Counted from the stretch's first letter, positions 27,128-36,876 are shown. The stretch: 64,000 nt of DNA from Lactobacillus psittaci DSM 15354 (GCF_000425905.1 NZ_KE384474.1:125998-189997), one strand, 5' to 3'. A program made the numbers and translations. Notes: a model not told the origin generated them from the letters alone.

Positions 27128-29036
27128 ATGATTAAGGATAATGAGCAATATAATCAAGAAGTAACTCCAACTTCTGCTTTTGAAAAAGAATTAAGAGAAA
27201 AGCTACCTGAATTTTTCGGGGGGGGGTACAGCCGGCTTTGATTACGAGAAGTTCAAGTCTGCACTCAGAAGCAACGGTGTTAAAGAATTAAAAGATGGGT
27301 ATCAGCTCAACTTTATTGGTAAAGATTATGCACGTCGACAAGCTGGGGAATTGCCAACTAGTGTAATTGTTCCAGATGAAAAACAAAACAATGGTGAAGG
27401 TAAAGACAGTAAGAATCTGTTCTTTACAGGAGATAACTTAGAAGTTTTACGCCACTTGCAAGCAAACTACACTGGTAAAATTGACGTGATTTATATTGAT
27501 CCTCCATATAATACAGGGAATGGAGACTTTGTTTATCCAGATAACTTTGATTATACAGATAGTCAACTTAAAGAAATGTTTGGACTAGATGCCGATGAAG
27601 TTGAACGAATGAAAAGTATTCAAGGGAGTTCAAGTCATTCAGCATGGTTGACTTTTATGTATCCGAGATTAGTTTTAGCTAAGAAACTTTTAGCAAGTGT
27701 AGGTGTTGTTCTTGTATCGATTGACGACAATGAGCAATCAAATCTTTATCAGTTACTTTCAGATATTTTTGGTGAAAGCGAAATTGATACAATGATCTGG
27801 AATAAGGAATCTGAAGGAAGTAGTGGTAGCTTAAAAGCTGTAAATCGATTTAAAGGCTCACACGAATATGTATTAATAGCTTATAAATTTAAAGCTGAAA
27901 CTAAATTTAATCAGATACATGAAGCACTTAAAGGAAGAGAAAAAGAATTAGTTACTGCTAATTTAGCAGTAAATCAAAGTGTGGAAAATAAAAACCATCC
28001 TAATTTCTTTACTATAACTAATCCTTCAGGAGATAGTTTTACTAGACAATGGAAATGGAATAAAGAAAAAATTGATGCCCTAATTAATGAAAATTTGATT
28101 TATTGGGGAAGTGATGGACATAAACAGCCACGCTTAATAATTCCATTAGATGAAAGACGTACTATATATTTAAATTCCATTTTAAATTATGGAAGTACAA
28201 CTCAAGGAAGAGTTGATTTTGAAGCCCTTTTTGGTAATGCTTTATTTTCCTACCCTAAACCGGTAGTTTTATTAAAGAAGTTGCTAGAAGCTGTTACTTC
28301 AAAAGAATCGATTATCCTCGACTTCTTTGCCGGCTCCTCAACGACAGCCGATGCTGTAATGCAACTTAACGCAGAAGATGGCGGAAATCGTAAGTTCATC
28401 ATGGTGCAGTTACCAGAAAAGACCTACACTACAAACAAAGATGGCAAAGAAGTTCCAACTAAGGGTGGTAAAGCTGCTTATGATGCGGGCTTCCGTTCAA
28501 TTGACGAAATTTCCCGTGAACGTATTCGCCGTGCAGCTGTCAAAATTAAAGAAGAAAAAGGATCAGATTTACCTGAAAACTTTGATGGAAGTTTTAAACA
28601 CTACCGTGTTGTGAAGCCAAATACCCAAACTCTAAAAGAAATCGATGACTTTGATCCAAATGCAATTGACTTGTTTAACAATATGTTAGATAACTTCTCT
28701 AGTGAAAAATTAAATCTCCCTGGAAATACTACAGGAGAAGAAACTGTTCTTACTACTTGGCTTGCAGCTGATGGTTATAGCTTTGATGCTGATATAAAAG
28801 AACTGAAGATAAATGATTATATTGCTCATATTGTAGAAAATAACCGTCTTTACTTAATTAAAGATGGCTGGACTGCAGAAAATACTAAGACCTTAATCAA
28901 TTTACTAGGCACTAATCAATTAGCAATTCAATCTATCGTATTATTTGGCTATTCATTCAATATTGCTGAATTACGTGAACTTGAAAATGCGCTTAAACAA
29001 TTGGATGCAAATGTAAACTTAATCAAGAGGTATTAG
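27128..29036 (+). CDS. mod: Type III methyltransferase Mod2, frameshifted at poly-G (phase OFF)
   Basis: From ATG 27128, with an AGAGGAG SD six bases upstream, the reading frame copies the Mod1 N-terminus. It passes through 9 G (27218-27226) and stops at TGA 27239-27241 after 37 codons. With 8 G the frame would read GGGTAGFDYEKFK, as in Mod1, and continue to the stop at 29036, giving 635 residues. The downstream frame is fully open and holds DPPYNTG, LDFFAGSSTTAD and a conserved C-terminus. Residues equivalent to Mod1 220-400 differ (IWNKESEGSSGSLKAVNRF), so it should have another target. All features point to a reversible OFF state rather than decay. A TTG at 27351 has no proper SD. Confidence 0.88.
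27218..27226 (+). repeat. Poly-G(9) tract in mod2 (OFF)
   Basis: Nine consecutive G at the position homologous to the mod1 tract. The extra base shifts the frame to a stop 13 bases further on. Confidence 0.95.
27408..27445 (+). repeat. 38-bp exact repeat shared by mod1 and mod2 (copy 2)
   Basis: Second copy of the match at 25399-25436. Confidence 0.85.
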
Positions 29037-29037
29037 A

Positions 29038-32022
29038 ATGAGAATAAAACTTGAAACATTGCCTCATCAAACTCGGGCATTAGAGGCAATTAATAAGAAA
29101 TTCCCAGGAATTGATAAGTATAGTGATGATCCTGATGCTAACTATATTTATGCAAATCCTTTAATTAAAGGTAGATATCAAGAAAAGAATAATATTGATA
29201 TAAAAATGGAAACAGGTACTGGTAAAACTTATGTTTATACCAGAATGATGTATGAACTACATAAACAACATGGCTTATTTAAGTTCATTATAGTTGTACC
29301 TTCTCCAAGTATTAAGGAAGGTACTCGTAGCTTTATTACTAGTGATTATGCTAAGCAACACTTTTCTGAATTTTATGAAAATACAAGTGTTCAACTTAAC
29401 GTAATTAATAAGGGGGACTTTAATAGTCGCTCAGGTAGAAAAAATTTCCCTGCTCAATTATCTGAATTTGTAGAAGCAACTAGACAAAATGTTAATCAGA
29501 TTCAAGTGCTTTTAATTAATGCAGGGATGCTTAATTCTAAGAACATGAAGTCATCTGATTATGACCAAACTTTGCTTGGTGGTGAAACTTGTCCTTTAAA
29601 GGCAATTGCGGCTACAAGACCAGTAGTTATAATTGATGAACCTCACCGCTTTCCTAGAGATAAGAAGTTCTACAAAATGATTGAAGAACTCAAGCCACAA
29701 TGGATTGTTAGATTTGGGGCTACTTTCCCAGAAATTACTGAAGGTAGGGGAAAGAATAAAGTAGTTAAACGGGATTACTATCGTGGTGAACCTCAATTTG
29801 ATTTGAATGCGATTGATAGTTTCAATCAGGGATTAGTTAAAGGAATTGATATTGACTATCCAGATCTTTCAAAAGAAGAAGCAAGTAATCTTTATAAAGT
29901 TAAATCTGCTAAACCACGTGAGTTAACTCTGACTAAGGATGGAAAAGAATATACCATTAAAAATGGTGAAAATTTAGCAGATATTGATCCTGAATTTGCT
30001 GGTTCTATTACCTATGAAGGTAGTTCTGATCACTTGCTGTCAAATGGTTTAGCTCTTGAAAAAGATATGAAGTTAATCCCAGGGATATATTCAACTTCTT
30101 ATCAGGATCAAATTATTACAGAAGCAATTGATAAGCACTTTAAGGCTGAGAAAGCTAACTTTTTAAGACCAAATAATGCACCAAAGATAAAGACACTTTC
30201 ATTATTCTTTATTGATAGTATCTACAGTTTTAGAGGATCAAAAGATGGCAATGGTAAAGGCTGGTTAGCTGAACATTTTGAAAAGATCTTAACTAAAAAG
30301 TTGAAGGATGAAATCGAAGAAGCAGAATTTGCAATTTCTGATCGTGAAAAAGAGTATGCCTCATTTTTGAAAGCAACTTTAAAGAGCCTAAATTCAGATA
30401 ATCAAGATGTATATGCTGGTTATTTTAGTGAAGATAATGCTAATAGTGATGAAGAGATCCAAAAGCAAGTAGATGATATTCTTAAGAACAAAGAGAAGCT
30501 TTTAAGTTTTAAGGATAAAAATGGTAATTGGATTACCAGAAGATTCTTATTCTCTAAATGGACTTTGCGTGAAGGTTGGGATAATCCTAATGTATTCGTA
30601 ATTGCTAAGTTACGTTCTTCAGGTTCAGAAAATAGTAAGATTCAAGAAGTAGGTCGTGGTTTGCGTTTACCAGTTGATGAAAATGGTCACCGACTTCCAC
30701 AAGAAGAATGGCAAAGTCGTTTATCTTTCTTAATCAGTTTTGATGAAGAAGAATTCGCCAGTAAATTAGTTGGAGAAATTAACAGCGACGTACGAATTAA
30801 AATCGATAAGACTAAACTTACTGATGATATGGTGGATTTAGCAGTTAAGGAAATACAAAAAGATAATCCTGACTATTCTAAGAAAGATTTACTTAACAAA
30901 CTTGGTAAGCTAGGAGTAATTGACTTCGATCATAATTTTGAAGATAGAGTAACAGTTGATAATGAAGAAATGTCAGGTTATGACGCATTTATGAAACTCT
31001 ATCCTGCTGTTGAACACAAGACTCATATTGTTGAAGGTACAGTAAGAGATATGAAAGCAGCTAAAATCGATCCAACTAGAATTAAGCTTCGCAAGAGTAA
31101 TTGGGATATGTTAAAAGATCTTTGGCAACAATTAGCTCGTAGACAAATGATCGTTTACAGCGATGGTATGAATGAGCAAGCCGCTTCAATTGCTAAAGAA
31201 GTGTTCAGAAATGATGATAATTTTGTAATTCATTCACGTGAAATCATTCACCAAGAAATTAGATCTGGACAAGATAAAACTAAAGTCGAAATTCGTGATA
31301 CTCGCCAAGATTATAATTCTGGATATTACACTCTAGCTTATGGTAAATTCCTTAAGCAATTAGCAGTAAGTACTAACTTATCAGTTAATTTGATAAATAA
31401 CTTGATGATTGATGCTATGGCGCGTTTTAATAATCAAAAGAAATATATCAATGAAAAAACTTTAGCCAACTTAATTAGAGACTTTAACAAGCGATTCAAT
31501 GAAGTGTTAAAGGAAAACTATCATTATCAAAAGTTAGACTTTTACAGTAATACGTCTATTTACAATTCTCAAAAGCAAGAATTTGTTGATACTGTTCCAG
31601 CGACTGCCTTAGGAATTTATTCTGATAATGCGGTTGAAGATGATAAATATTTGTACGATCGTCCACCTCTTCGCTTTGATAGTACTGATCCAGAATTGAA
31701 AATTTTAAAGCGTACATATGATGATAAGATCATTGCTTTTGGTAAATTACCTAAGAGTGCAATTAAGATCCCAAGATATGACAAGGGAACTACTACCCCT
31801 GACTTTATTTTTGTAATTGAACGAGAAGATGGTCAGAATTCTTATCTTGTAGTAGAAACTAAAGCTGAAAATATGCGTAAAGATGATGAAGTGATTACGT
31901 CAATTCAAAAGAATTACTTTGATCAATTAAAGAATAGTAATGTCTACTATAAGATGGCTACAAGTGAAGATGACTTTAGAAATAAACTTCAAGAAGTGGA
32001 AGATAGTGAGGAGATTAATTAA
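29038..32022 (+). CDS. res: Type III restriction endonuclease subunit Res
   Basis: 994 residues, usual for Res. It has a superfamily 2 helicase core with Walker A METGTGKT (57-64) and Walker B-like IIDEPHRF (D200-H203), then FSKWTLREGWDNPNVFVIAKL and QEVGRGLRLPV (motif VI). The C-terminal PD-(D/E)XK nuclease shows PDFIFVI near 921 and VVETKAE near 940. Res joins Mod to cut DNA beside paired inverted sites after ATP-driven sliding. The start lies one base after the mod2 stop with its own SD (AAGAGG), so it can be made when mod2 is OFF. The stop overlaps the next ATG (TAATG), showing translational coupling to the ParB-like gene. Confidence 0.95.
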   Translation: MRIKLETLPHQTRALEAINKKFPGIDKYSDDPDANYIYANPLIKGRYQEKNNIDIKMETGTGKTYVYTRMMYELHKQHGLFKFIIVVPSPSIKEGTRSFITSDYAKQHFSEFYENTSVQLNVINKGDFNSRSGRKNFPAQLSEFVEATRQNVNQIQVLLINAGMLNSKNMKSSDYDQTLLGGETCPLKAIAATRPVVIIDEPHRFPRDKKFYKMIEELKPQWIVRFGATFPEITEGRGKNKVVKRDYYRGEPQFDLNAIDSFNQGLVKGIDIDYPDLSKEEASNLYKVKSAKPRELTLTKDGKEYTIKNGENLADIDPEFAGSITYEGSSDHLLSNGLALEKDMKLIPGIYSTSYQDQIITEAIDKHFKAEKANFLRPNNAPKIKTLSLFFIDSIYSFRGSKDGNGKGWLAEHFEKILTKKLKDEIEEAEFAISDREKEYASFLKATLKSLNSDNQDVYAGYFSEDNANSDEEIQKQVDDILKNKEKLLSFKDKNGNWITRRFLFSKWTLREGWDNPNVFVIAKLRSSGSENSKIQEVGRGLRLPVDENGHRLPQEEWQSRLSFLISFDEEEFASKLVGEINSDVRIKIDKTKLTDDMVDLAVKEIQKDNPDYSKKDLLNKLGKLGVIDFDHNFEDRVTVDNEEMSGYDAFMKLYPAVEHKTHIVEGTVRDMKAAKIDPTRIKLRKSNWDMLKDLWQQLARRQMIVYSDGMNEQAASIAKEVFRNDDNFVIHSREIIHQEIRSGQDKTKVEIRDTRQDYNSGYYTLAYGKFLKQLAVSTNLSVNLINNLMIDAMARFNNQKKYINEKTLANLIRDFNKRFNEVLKENYHYQKLDFYSNTSIYNSQKQEFVDTVPATALGIYSDNAVEDDKYLYDRPPLRFDSTDPELKILKRTYDDKIIAFGKLPKSAIKIPRYDKGTTTPDFIFVIEREDGQNSYLVVETKAENMRKDDEVITSIQKNYFDQLKNSNVYYKMATSEDDFRNKLQEVEDSEEIN

Positions 32023-33332
32023 TGACATCACTGATGCAATTAGTTGAAAGTGGTCAAATTGAAAAAACAGGTGCTAAGCCTAAACTGCCAGTTAAGATAG
32101 ATGGAATAAATGAAGAAAATTTATATGTATATCGAATTCCGCTAGATTTACTATTTTATAATGATAAAAATGGCCGTATTGCGACAGGGATGCAAAGGCT
32201 CGCAATGACTATGGATCCTGTTTCTGATAGAATTGATCCTTCATATAACGATCAAATTGCTGAACTGATTGAAGCTGATAATAAAGCAGCTTTAAAGCAA
32301 ACCCAAGCATCTATCAAAAAGAATGGTCAAAAGTTATTTGGTTATGTTCTAGATGATGGCCGGATTATTGATGGTAATCGTCGTTTTACAGCACTTAGAA
32401 ATTTGCAGAAAGAAACTGGCAAGACCTATTATTATGAAGCGGTTATTTTGCCATTTACTTTTGATGCACAAACTGATCGAATTAAGATTAAAAAGCTTGA
32501 AATTGCTATTCAAATGGGAATTGAAGAGCGGCAATCTTATAATCCAGTTGACTTAGCACTTGATGTTTATAACACAACTTCTGGTGAAAATAAGATGATG
32601 TCAATTGAGGATTATGCTTCTGATGCCAATATGAAAATTAAAGAAGCAAAACAAATCCTTGATGCTGCTATTTATATGCGCAAGTTCTTGGAATTTATAG
32701 GTGCAGATCAAAATAACTTCTCAATTATCAAAGATTCTAAGACGTATTCTCTTTTTGTTGAAATGGCTAGAAAACTTGAGAGTGGCAAAATCTTTGGTGA
32801 TGACTTAGATAGTGAAGTCGAAAAAAATGAAACTATTAGAACTTATTTTGCCTTGATTCTTTATGAAATCAAAGTTGGAGCTACGAGCAATCAAAGTACT
32901 CTAGCTTATAAAATGAGAGATTATGTCAAAAAAATTGTTGATTCAGATAAAAATGAAGACTTTAATGACGACATGAGTGATCATGTTGATGACATTGAAG
33001 ATACTTTAAACGATCAAACAATTAATAATTTGACTGATCTTTCAAATGCAATGAAAGAAGTAAATGATCAATTTGATCAAGTTGGTGAAAAGTTCGATCG
33101 GCAATTAAGAGAATCTAACAAGCAAGAAACCGCAGAAGCATTGGTTTCAGATGTTTCAGATGCTGTTTCATTATTGAAAGAACTTGAGCAAAATGGTGGA
33201 TTGAAGACTAATCTTACTTATAGTCAATTTGATCGTGATCAAATTCAAAAATTGCAGTATAGTATGCGTGATTTAGCAATTTTAGCCAAGAAGTTGTTTG
33301 AAAAATATGGTGAAGAATTAGATGAATCCTAA
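32022..33332 (+). CDS. ParB/Srx-like domain protein coupled to the type III system
   Basis: 436 residues. An N-terminal ParB-like nuclease-fold domain is suggested by VYRIPLDLLFYNDKNGRI, IKKNGQKLFGYVLDD and GRIIDGNRRFTALRNL (about 112-126), the last matching the ParB box (GxRRxxA). The fold binds nucleotides in ParB and carries nuclease activity in other members. The C-terminal half is acidic and helical, possibly a coiled coil (residues 290-380). Its start overlaps the res stop by one base and its end overlaps the helicase gene by 11 bases. Such packing argues that Res, this protein and the helicase work together. A role in a standard type III enzyme is not known. Confidence 0.7.
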   Translation: MTSLMQLVESGQIEKTGAKPKLPVKIDGINEENLYVYRIPLDLLFYNDKNGRIATGMQRLAMTMDPVSDRIDPSYNDQIAELIEADNKAALKQTQASIKKNGQKLFGYVLDDGRIIDGNRRFTALRNLQKETGKTYYYEAVILPFTFDAQTDRIKIKKLEIAIQMGIEERQSYNPVDLALDVYNTTSGENKMMSIEDYASDANMKIKEAKQILDAAIYMRKFLEFIGADQNNFSIIKDSKTYSLFVEMARKLESGKIFGDDLDSEVEKNETIRTYFALILYEIKVGATSNQSTLAYKMRDYVKKIVDSDKNEDFNDDMSDHVDDIEDTLNDQTINNLTDLSNAMKEVNDQFDQVGEKFDRQLRESNKQETAEALVSDVSDAVSLLKELEQNGGLKTNLTYSQFDRDQIQKLQYSMRDLAILAKKLFEKYGEELDES

Positions 33333-35193
33333 AGTTATCGAAACTGAAACTGGTCAATTTCAATTAGTGGATGATGAAGCTCAAACTTTACAAACAAGAG
33401 CTGCACAAAGAGTAATTAAGACATTCGCTCCTTATTTTGAAGATGAAGACGCAATGGTTTTTAAAGCAGAATTAAATTATGTTCAGATGTTAACCTTGAT
33501 TGATAAACTAAACAAAAAACTCGCCAAGAAAAATCTCCCCTTAGTTGAAACAAGTCAAGATTTCAATGACTTTGTTGATCAGCGTAAATATGCTATTAAA
33601 GAGCAACGTGATGCTGGAATTATGATCAAAGACGGCAATCCAAGATGGCAAAAAGAATTCGAAGAGTTTAAGCGAATAGTTGCTAATGAAGTAAGTCGTC
33701 CATTAAAGCCAGAACAAGAAAAGGCTAGTTTTTTCTTAAGTGTTATGAAAAGAGCTGCTAATTTTTCTGTTCCTGGTGCGGGCAAGACGGCTATGACCTA
33801 TGGTGCATTTGCATATCTTTCAAGTCCAGAGAAAAATGAAGTAGACAAAATGCTAGTTGTTTGCCCTTTGAACGCCTTTTATGCTTGGCAAAGTGAATTT
33901 AAAGAAGTATTTGGTGATAAGAGACAGCTCAAGGTATTAAACTTCAGAGCCAGTCAATTTGATAACAATTCTGGTGCAATCGAGTTTGCATGGCCAAATA
34001 TTAATTTGGCAATTATTAATTATGAATCACTTGCCAAAAATAAAGATTTGATCAATCGTTTAGTCGATGAAAAAACTATGTTAGTTTTTGACGAAGTCCA
34101 TAGAATTAAAGGTGTTCATGGTCAAAGAGCAAAAGCTGCTCTAAACTTGAGCAAGAAGCCATATTATCGTTATGTTTTAACAGGTACACCAATTCCGAAT
34201 GGTTATCAAGATATATTTAATTTCTTGCATATTATGTATCCAGATGAATATTCATCGTTTTTTGCTTGGAGTTTGAATGATTTAAGTCATATTGATGCCG
34301 AATCGGTAAATGAAAAATTAGCTCCATTTTTTTGGCGAACAAATAAAGAGGATCTCGAAGTTCCAAAGCCTGATCCAGATATAATTTATAAAAATGTACC
34401 AAGTGAAGATCAAGTGGCACTTGCTGAATCAATTTATGAGCATGAAAATGGAGCTTTGGCTCTTTATATTCGTTTGTTACAGGCATCAACCAATCCAAGC
34501 TTATTGAGATATAACATCAATTACCAAGATCTTGGATTAACCGAAGGTGAGTCTAAAGAATGGGATGAAAGTAAGACTAAGATTGAACGACAAAATATCA
34601 GTAACGCTGACAATTATCGGAAATTTAAGCTTGAAAAAATGAGCTCTCCGAAATTTGAGAGAGGGATCAAGTTAGTAAAAGAGCTAACATCCCAAGGTAA
34701 AAAGGTATTAATCTGGGGGATGTTTGTTGGTACGATGGAAAAGATTACTGATACTTTAAATAAAGCGGGTATCAAATCTATTTTAATTTATGGTGGAACT
34801 CCTAAGGAAATGCGGGATGGATTAATTGAGCAATTTAGACATGGTGATGTTCAGGTATTAGTATCTAATCCAAATACTTTAGGAGAATCCATTTCATTGC
34901 ACCAAACCGTTCACGATGCAATTTATTTTGAATATAATTTCAACTTAACATTTATGTTGCAGTCACGTGATAGAATTAATCGTTTGGGACTTCCAGCAGA
35001 TCAATATACTAGATATCATTATTTGATGACTGAAGGAGATACTGCTCATGCAAGTTTTATTGATGAAAAAGTGTATGAGCGATTAAAAGAAAAAGAACAA
35101 GTCATGATTGATGCGATAGATGGTAAGATGCTTGTTCCTGAATATACTGATGATTATCTCGAAGAAGTTAAGAAGATTGTTATGGATAGATAA
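33322..35193 (+). CDS. SNF2-type helicase/ATPase coupled to the type III system
   Basis: 623 residues. Helicase motifs are complete: I PGAGKT (151-156), II FDEVHRIKG near 256, III LTGTPIPNG near 286, then the SNF2-type YPDEYSSFFAW. The second RecA domain starts near 455 (GKKVLIWGMF, IYGGTPKEMRDGLIEQF) and motif VI is QSRDRINRLG near 547. The first 130 residues carry no known domain. SNF2 ATPases move along double-stranded DNA and occur in DISARM and related defence loci. It is last in the five-gene operon and followed by a terminator. Its 11-base overlap with the ParB-like gene marks a co-evolved pair. Confidence 0.85.
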   Translation: MNPKVIETETGQFQLVDDEAQTLQTRAAQRVIKTFAPYFEDEDAMVFKAELNYVQMLTLIDKLNKKLAKKNLPLVETSQDFNDFVDQRKYAIKEQRDAGIMIKDGNPRWQKEFEEFKRIVANEVSRPLKPEQEKASFFLSVMKRAANFSVPGAGKTAMTYGAFAYLSSPEKNEVDKMLVVCPLNAFYAWQSEFKEVFGDKRQLKVLNFRASQFDNNSGAIEFAWPNINLAIINYESLAKNKDLINRLVDEKTMLVFDEVHRIKGVHGQRAKAALNLSKKPYYRYVLTGTPIPNGYQDIFNFLHIMYPDEYSSFFAWSLNDLSHIDAESVNEKLAPFFWRTNKEDLEVPKPDPDIIYKNVPSEDQVALAESIYEHENGALALYIRLLQASTNPSLLRYNINYQDLGLTEGESKEWDESKTKIERQNISNADNYRKFKLEKMSSPKFERGIKLVKELTSQGKKVLIWGMFVGTMEKITDTLNKAGIKSILIYGGTPKEMRDGLIEQFRHGDVQVLVSNPNTLGESISLHQTVHDAIYFEYNFNLTFMLQSRDRINRLGLPADQYTRYHYLMTEGDTAHASFIDEKVYERLKEKEQVMIDAIDGKMLVPEYTDDYLEEVKKIVMDR

Positions 35194-35201
35194 ATTTAAA
35201 A

Positions 35202-35232
35202 TAAAAGGCCAGTTTTTACTGGTCTTTTATTT
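35202..35232 (+). terminator. Terminator of the type III operon
   Basis: AAAAGGCCAGT, loop, ACTGGTCTTTT and a T-rich tail directly after the SNF2 gene. Confidence 0.85.
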
Positions 35233-35290
35233 GAGGTTACGCCCCAAAATGGATTTATGTTATTCCTAGAACTTAAGGTGGTGCTATTAA

Positions 35291-36778
35291 ATGTTTTTAT
35301 CTGTTTTAAAACTTATTAATGATGTATTTTCTGTTGATTTTATGAACACGCTAGTTAGCATAATTGGAACTTTGTCCATTCCTATAATAATTAGCGCTTG
35401 GACTTCATGGGGAATAGATAGTAAAGAAGAATCTAGTTGGATAAGTTTACAAAAAAATAAAATAATGGCCCAGCCCAAACAAATCGTTGCTTTAACCGCT
35501 GCTTTTATAATTTCAATTTTCTTTTGTGGATTAATTGGACAAGCAATTGAACAATTCAAGAAAGAAATGATTTCATTATATAAAATAAGGATATTTTTTA
35601 TTTTAGTGTTTTGCATTAGCTGTATCTGGACGTTTAGATTTCTTTATCTATCTACCTTCCTATTCAAAACTGATATAAGGCCTGATAAGCGTTATGATAA
35701 AAAGGGAGTGTATTTGTTAACAAATACAAAAGTTAAGCCGGATAAACAGTTAGAATATTGGATTGTTTTCTTGAAATATGCATCATTAACTAATAGAACA
35801 GTTGATAGCGATAATATCTATATTGATAATTTTTATAATATGCTAATTATTGCAAGTAAAAGATTTGCAGAATTGGATGAATATTGGTTTAACTCGTTTG
35901 TCTTTCAAATAAGGGCATATTTCGATAAATTACAGTTGAATAAAGGAACAAAGGATTCGCAGATAAATGAAAAGTATCTGTACCTTTGCTTTAAAGAAGA
36001 ACTAAGGAATCGTACTGCATTAAGTGGTTGGTTTAATTTGCTGAAAATGCAAAAAGATTATATTACGTCATTAAAAACGTCAACAACTATGGATTCATTC
36101 TATTTTATGAGAGTGATATCAAAATTAAATAATGAATTGTCAGAGAGTAAGAATAATGAGGGAAAGTTAAAGATACTTTATCGATATTATGTGACCGCAC
36201 AATTAAATGCTAAAAGTAATTTAGGCTCTGTTGAAGAGTTGAAAATAACATCTAGTGGTTTGAAATCAGATAATAGAAATCTATACTTGCTTTTAGACCT
36301 CTTTTTCAAAGAGCTTCAAAATCTTGATGTAATTTCGAATGATAGCGCAATATATAATTTATTCCCAGATTCTAATGCGGTTGTTGTTTTAAAATTGTAT
36401 CTATTAATGATGAACTTCTTACTTCTACCTGGGGTGACAAGTGATGAAAATCAACATTTGGGAGAACAGTTATTAAGTGCGCCGGATAAATATAAAATAA
36501 TTTCAACCACTCCTGTAATGGTTGAAGAAAGTAGACTTAAACAGGAGCAGGAAAGAAGAGATATCGAGAGTTTTAAGATTTATGCTTTTTATTTTATTAA
36601 AATCGGGTATTATAACCGAATTGTGAAGAGATGTAATTCCTTAATTGAATTATTAAATGATGATCGTTGGGATAATAAATACAGCAATAGAAAATTATAT
36701 TTATATTTAACCCAAAAGTTTTTAGAAATTTTGAAACAATGTCATCAGGAATCTAAAAGAGAAAATCAAAATAATTAA
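35291..36778 (+). CDS. Membrane protein of unknown function in the defence island
   Basis: 495 residues, ATG with an AAGGTGG SD. Three hydrophobic segments lie in the first 125 residues: FMNTLVSIIGTLSIPIIISA (about 18-37), QIVALTAAFIISIFFCGLIG (about 60-79) and IRIFFILVFCISCIWTFRFL (about 96-115). The remaining 370 residues are hydrophilic, mostly helical and rich in K, N, D and Y. No enzyme motif was found. It is very AT-rich, like the AbiH gene, and unlike the mutS side, which suggests recent gain with the island. An N-terminal membrane module with a large cytoplasmic domain is a plan seen in several abortive-infection effectors, but this is only an analogy. Confidence 0.75.
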   Translation: MFLSVLKLINDVFSVDFMNTLVSIIGTLSIPIIISAWTSWGIDSKEESSWISLQKNKIMAQPKQIVALTAAFIISIFFCGLIGQAIEQFKKEMISLYKIRIFFILVFCISCIWTFRFLYLSTFLFKTDIRPDKRYDKKGVYLLTNTKVKPDKQLEYWIVFLKYASLTNRTVDSDNIYIDNFYNMLIIASKRFAELDEYWFNSFVFQIRAYFDKLQLNKGTKDSQINEKYLYLCFKEELRNRTALSGWFNLLKMQKDYITSLKTSTTMDSFYFMRVISKLNNELSESKNNEGKLKILYRYYVTAQLNAKSNLGSVEELKITSSGLKSDNRNLYLLLDLFFKELQNLDVISNDSAIYNLFPDSNAVVVLKLYLLMMNFLLLPGVTSDENQHLGEQLLSAPDKYKIISTTPVMVEESRLKQEQERRDIESFKIYAFYFIKIGYYNRIVKRCNSLIELLNDDRWDNKYSNRKLYLYLTQKFLEILKQCHQESKRENQNN

Positions 36779-36779
36779 A

Positions 36780-36809
36780 TTTACACTAATAAAGTGCTCT
36801 TGCTAAAAT
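36780..36809 (+). promoter_or_regulatory. Candidate promoter for the 35-codon peptide
   Basis: TTTACA (36780-36785) with TAAAAT 18 bases on. Between it and the ATG lies a small GCCT-acg-AGGC hairpin. Weak evidence. Confidence 0.35.
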
Positions 36810-36876
36810 ATAGTTACGGATCATGCTTGGTAGCCTACGAGGCGCTGAGCTCTTTACATAAGGAGAATGAAATATT

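Noticed and set aside
27351-29036. mod2 as a shorter gene starting at TTG 27351
   Set aside because: No proper SD at that TTG, it would lack 75 conserved residues, and the upstream ATG with AGAGGAG plus poly-G explains the break better.
27128-29036. mod2 as a plain pseudogene
   Set aside because: Only one lesion exists, at a homopolymer homologous to the one in mod1; the rest of the frame is open and conserved.
29038-35193. DISARM or BREX system
   Set aside because: A SNF2 ATPase and methyltransferases are present, but drmA/drmB-like, pglX/pglZ-like and brxC-like genes are absent; the Mod and Res proteins are clearly type III.
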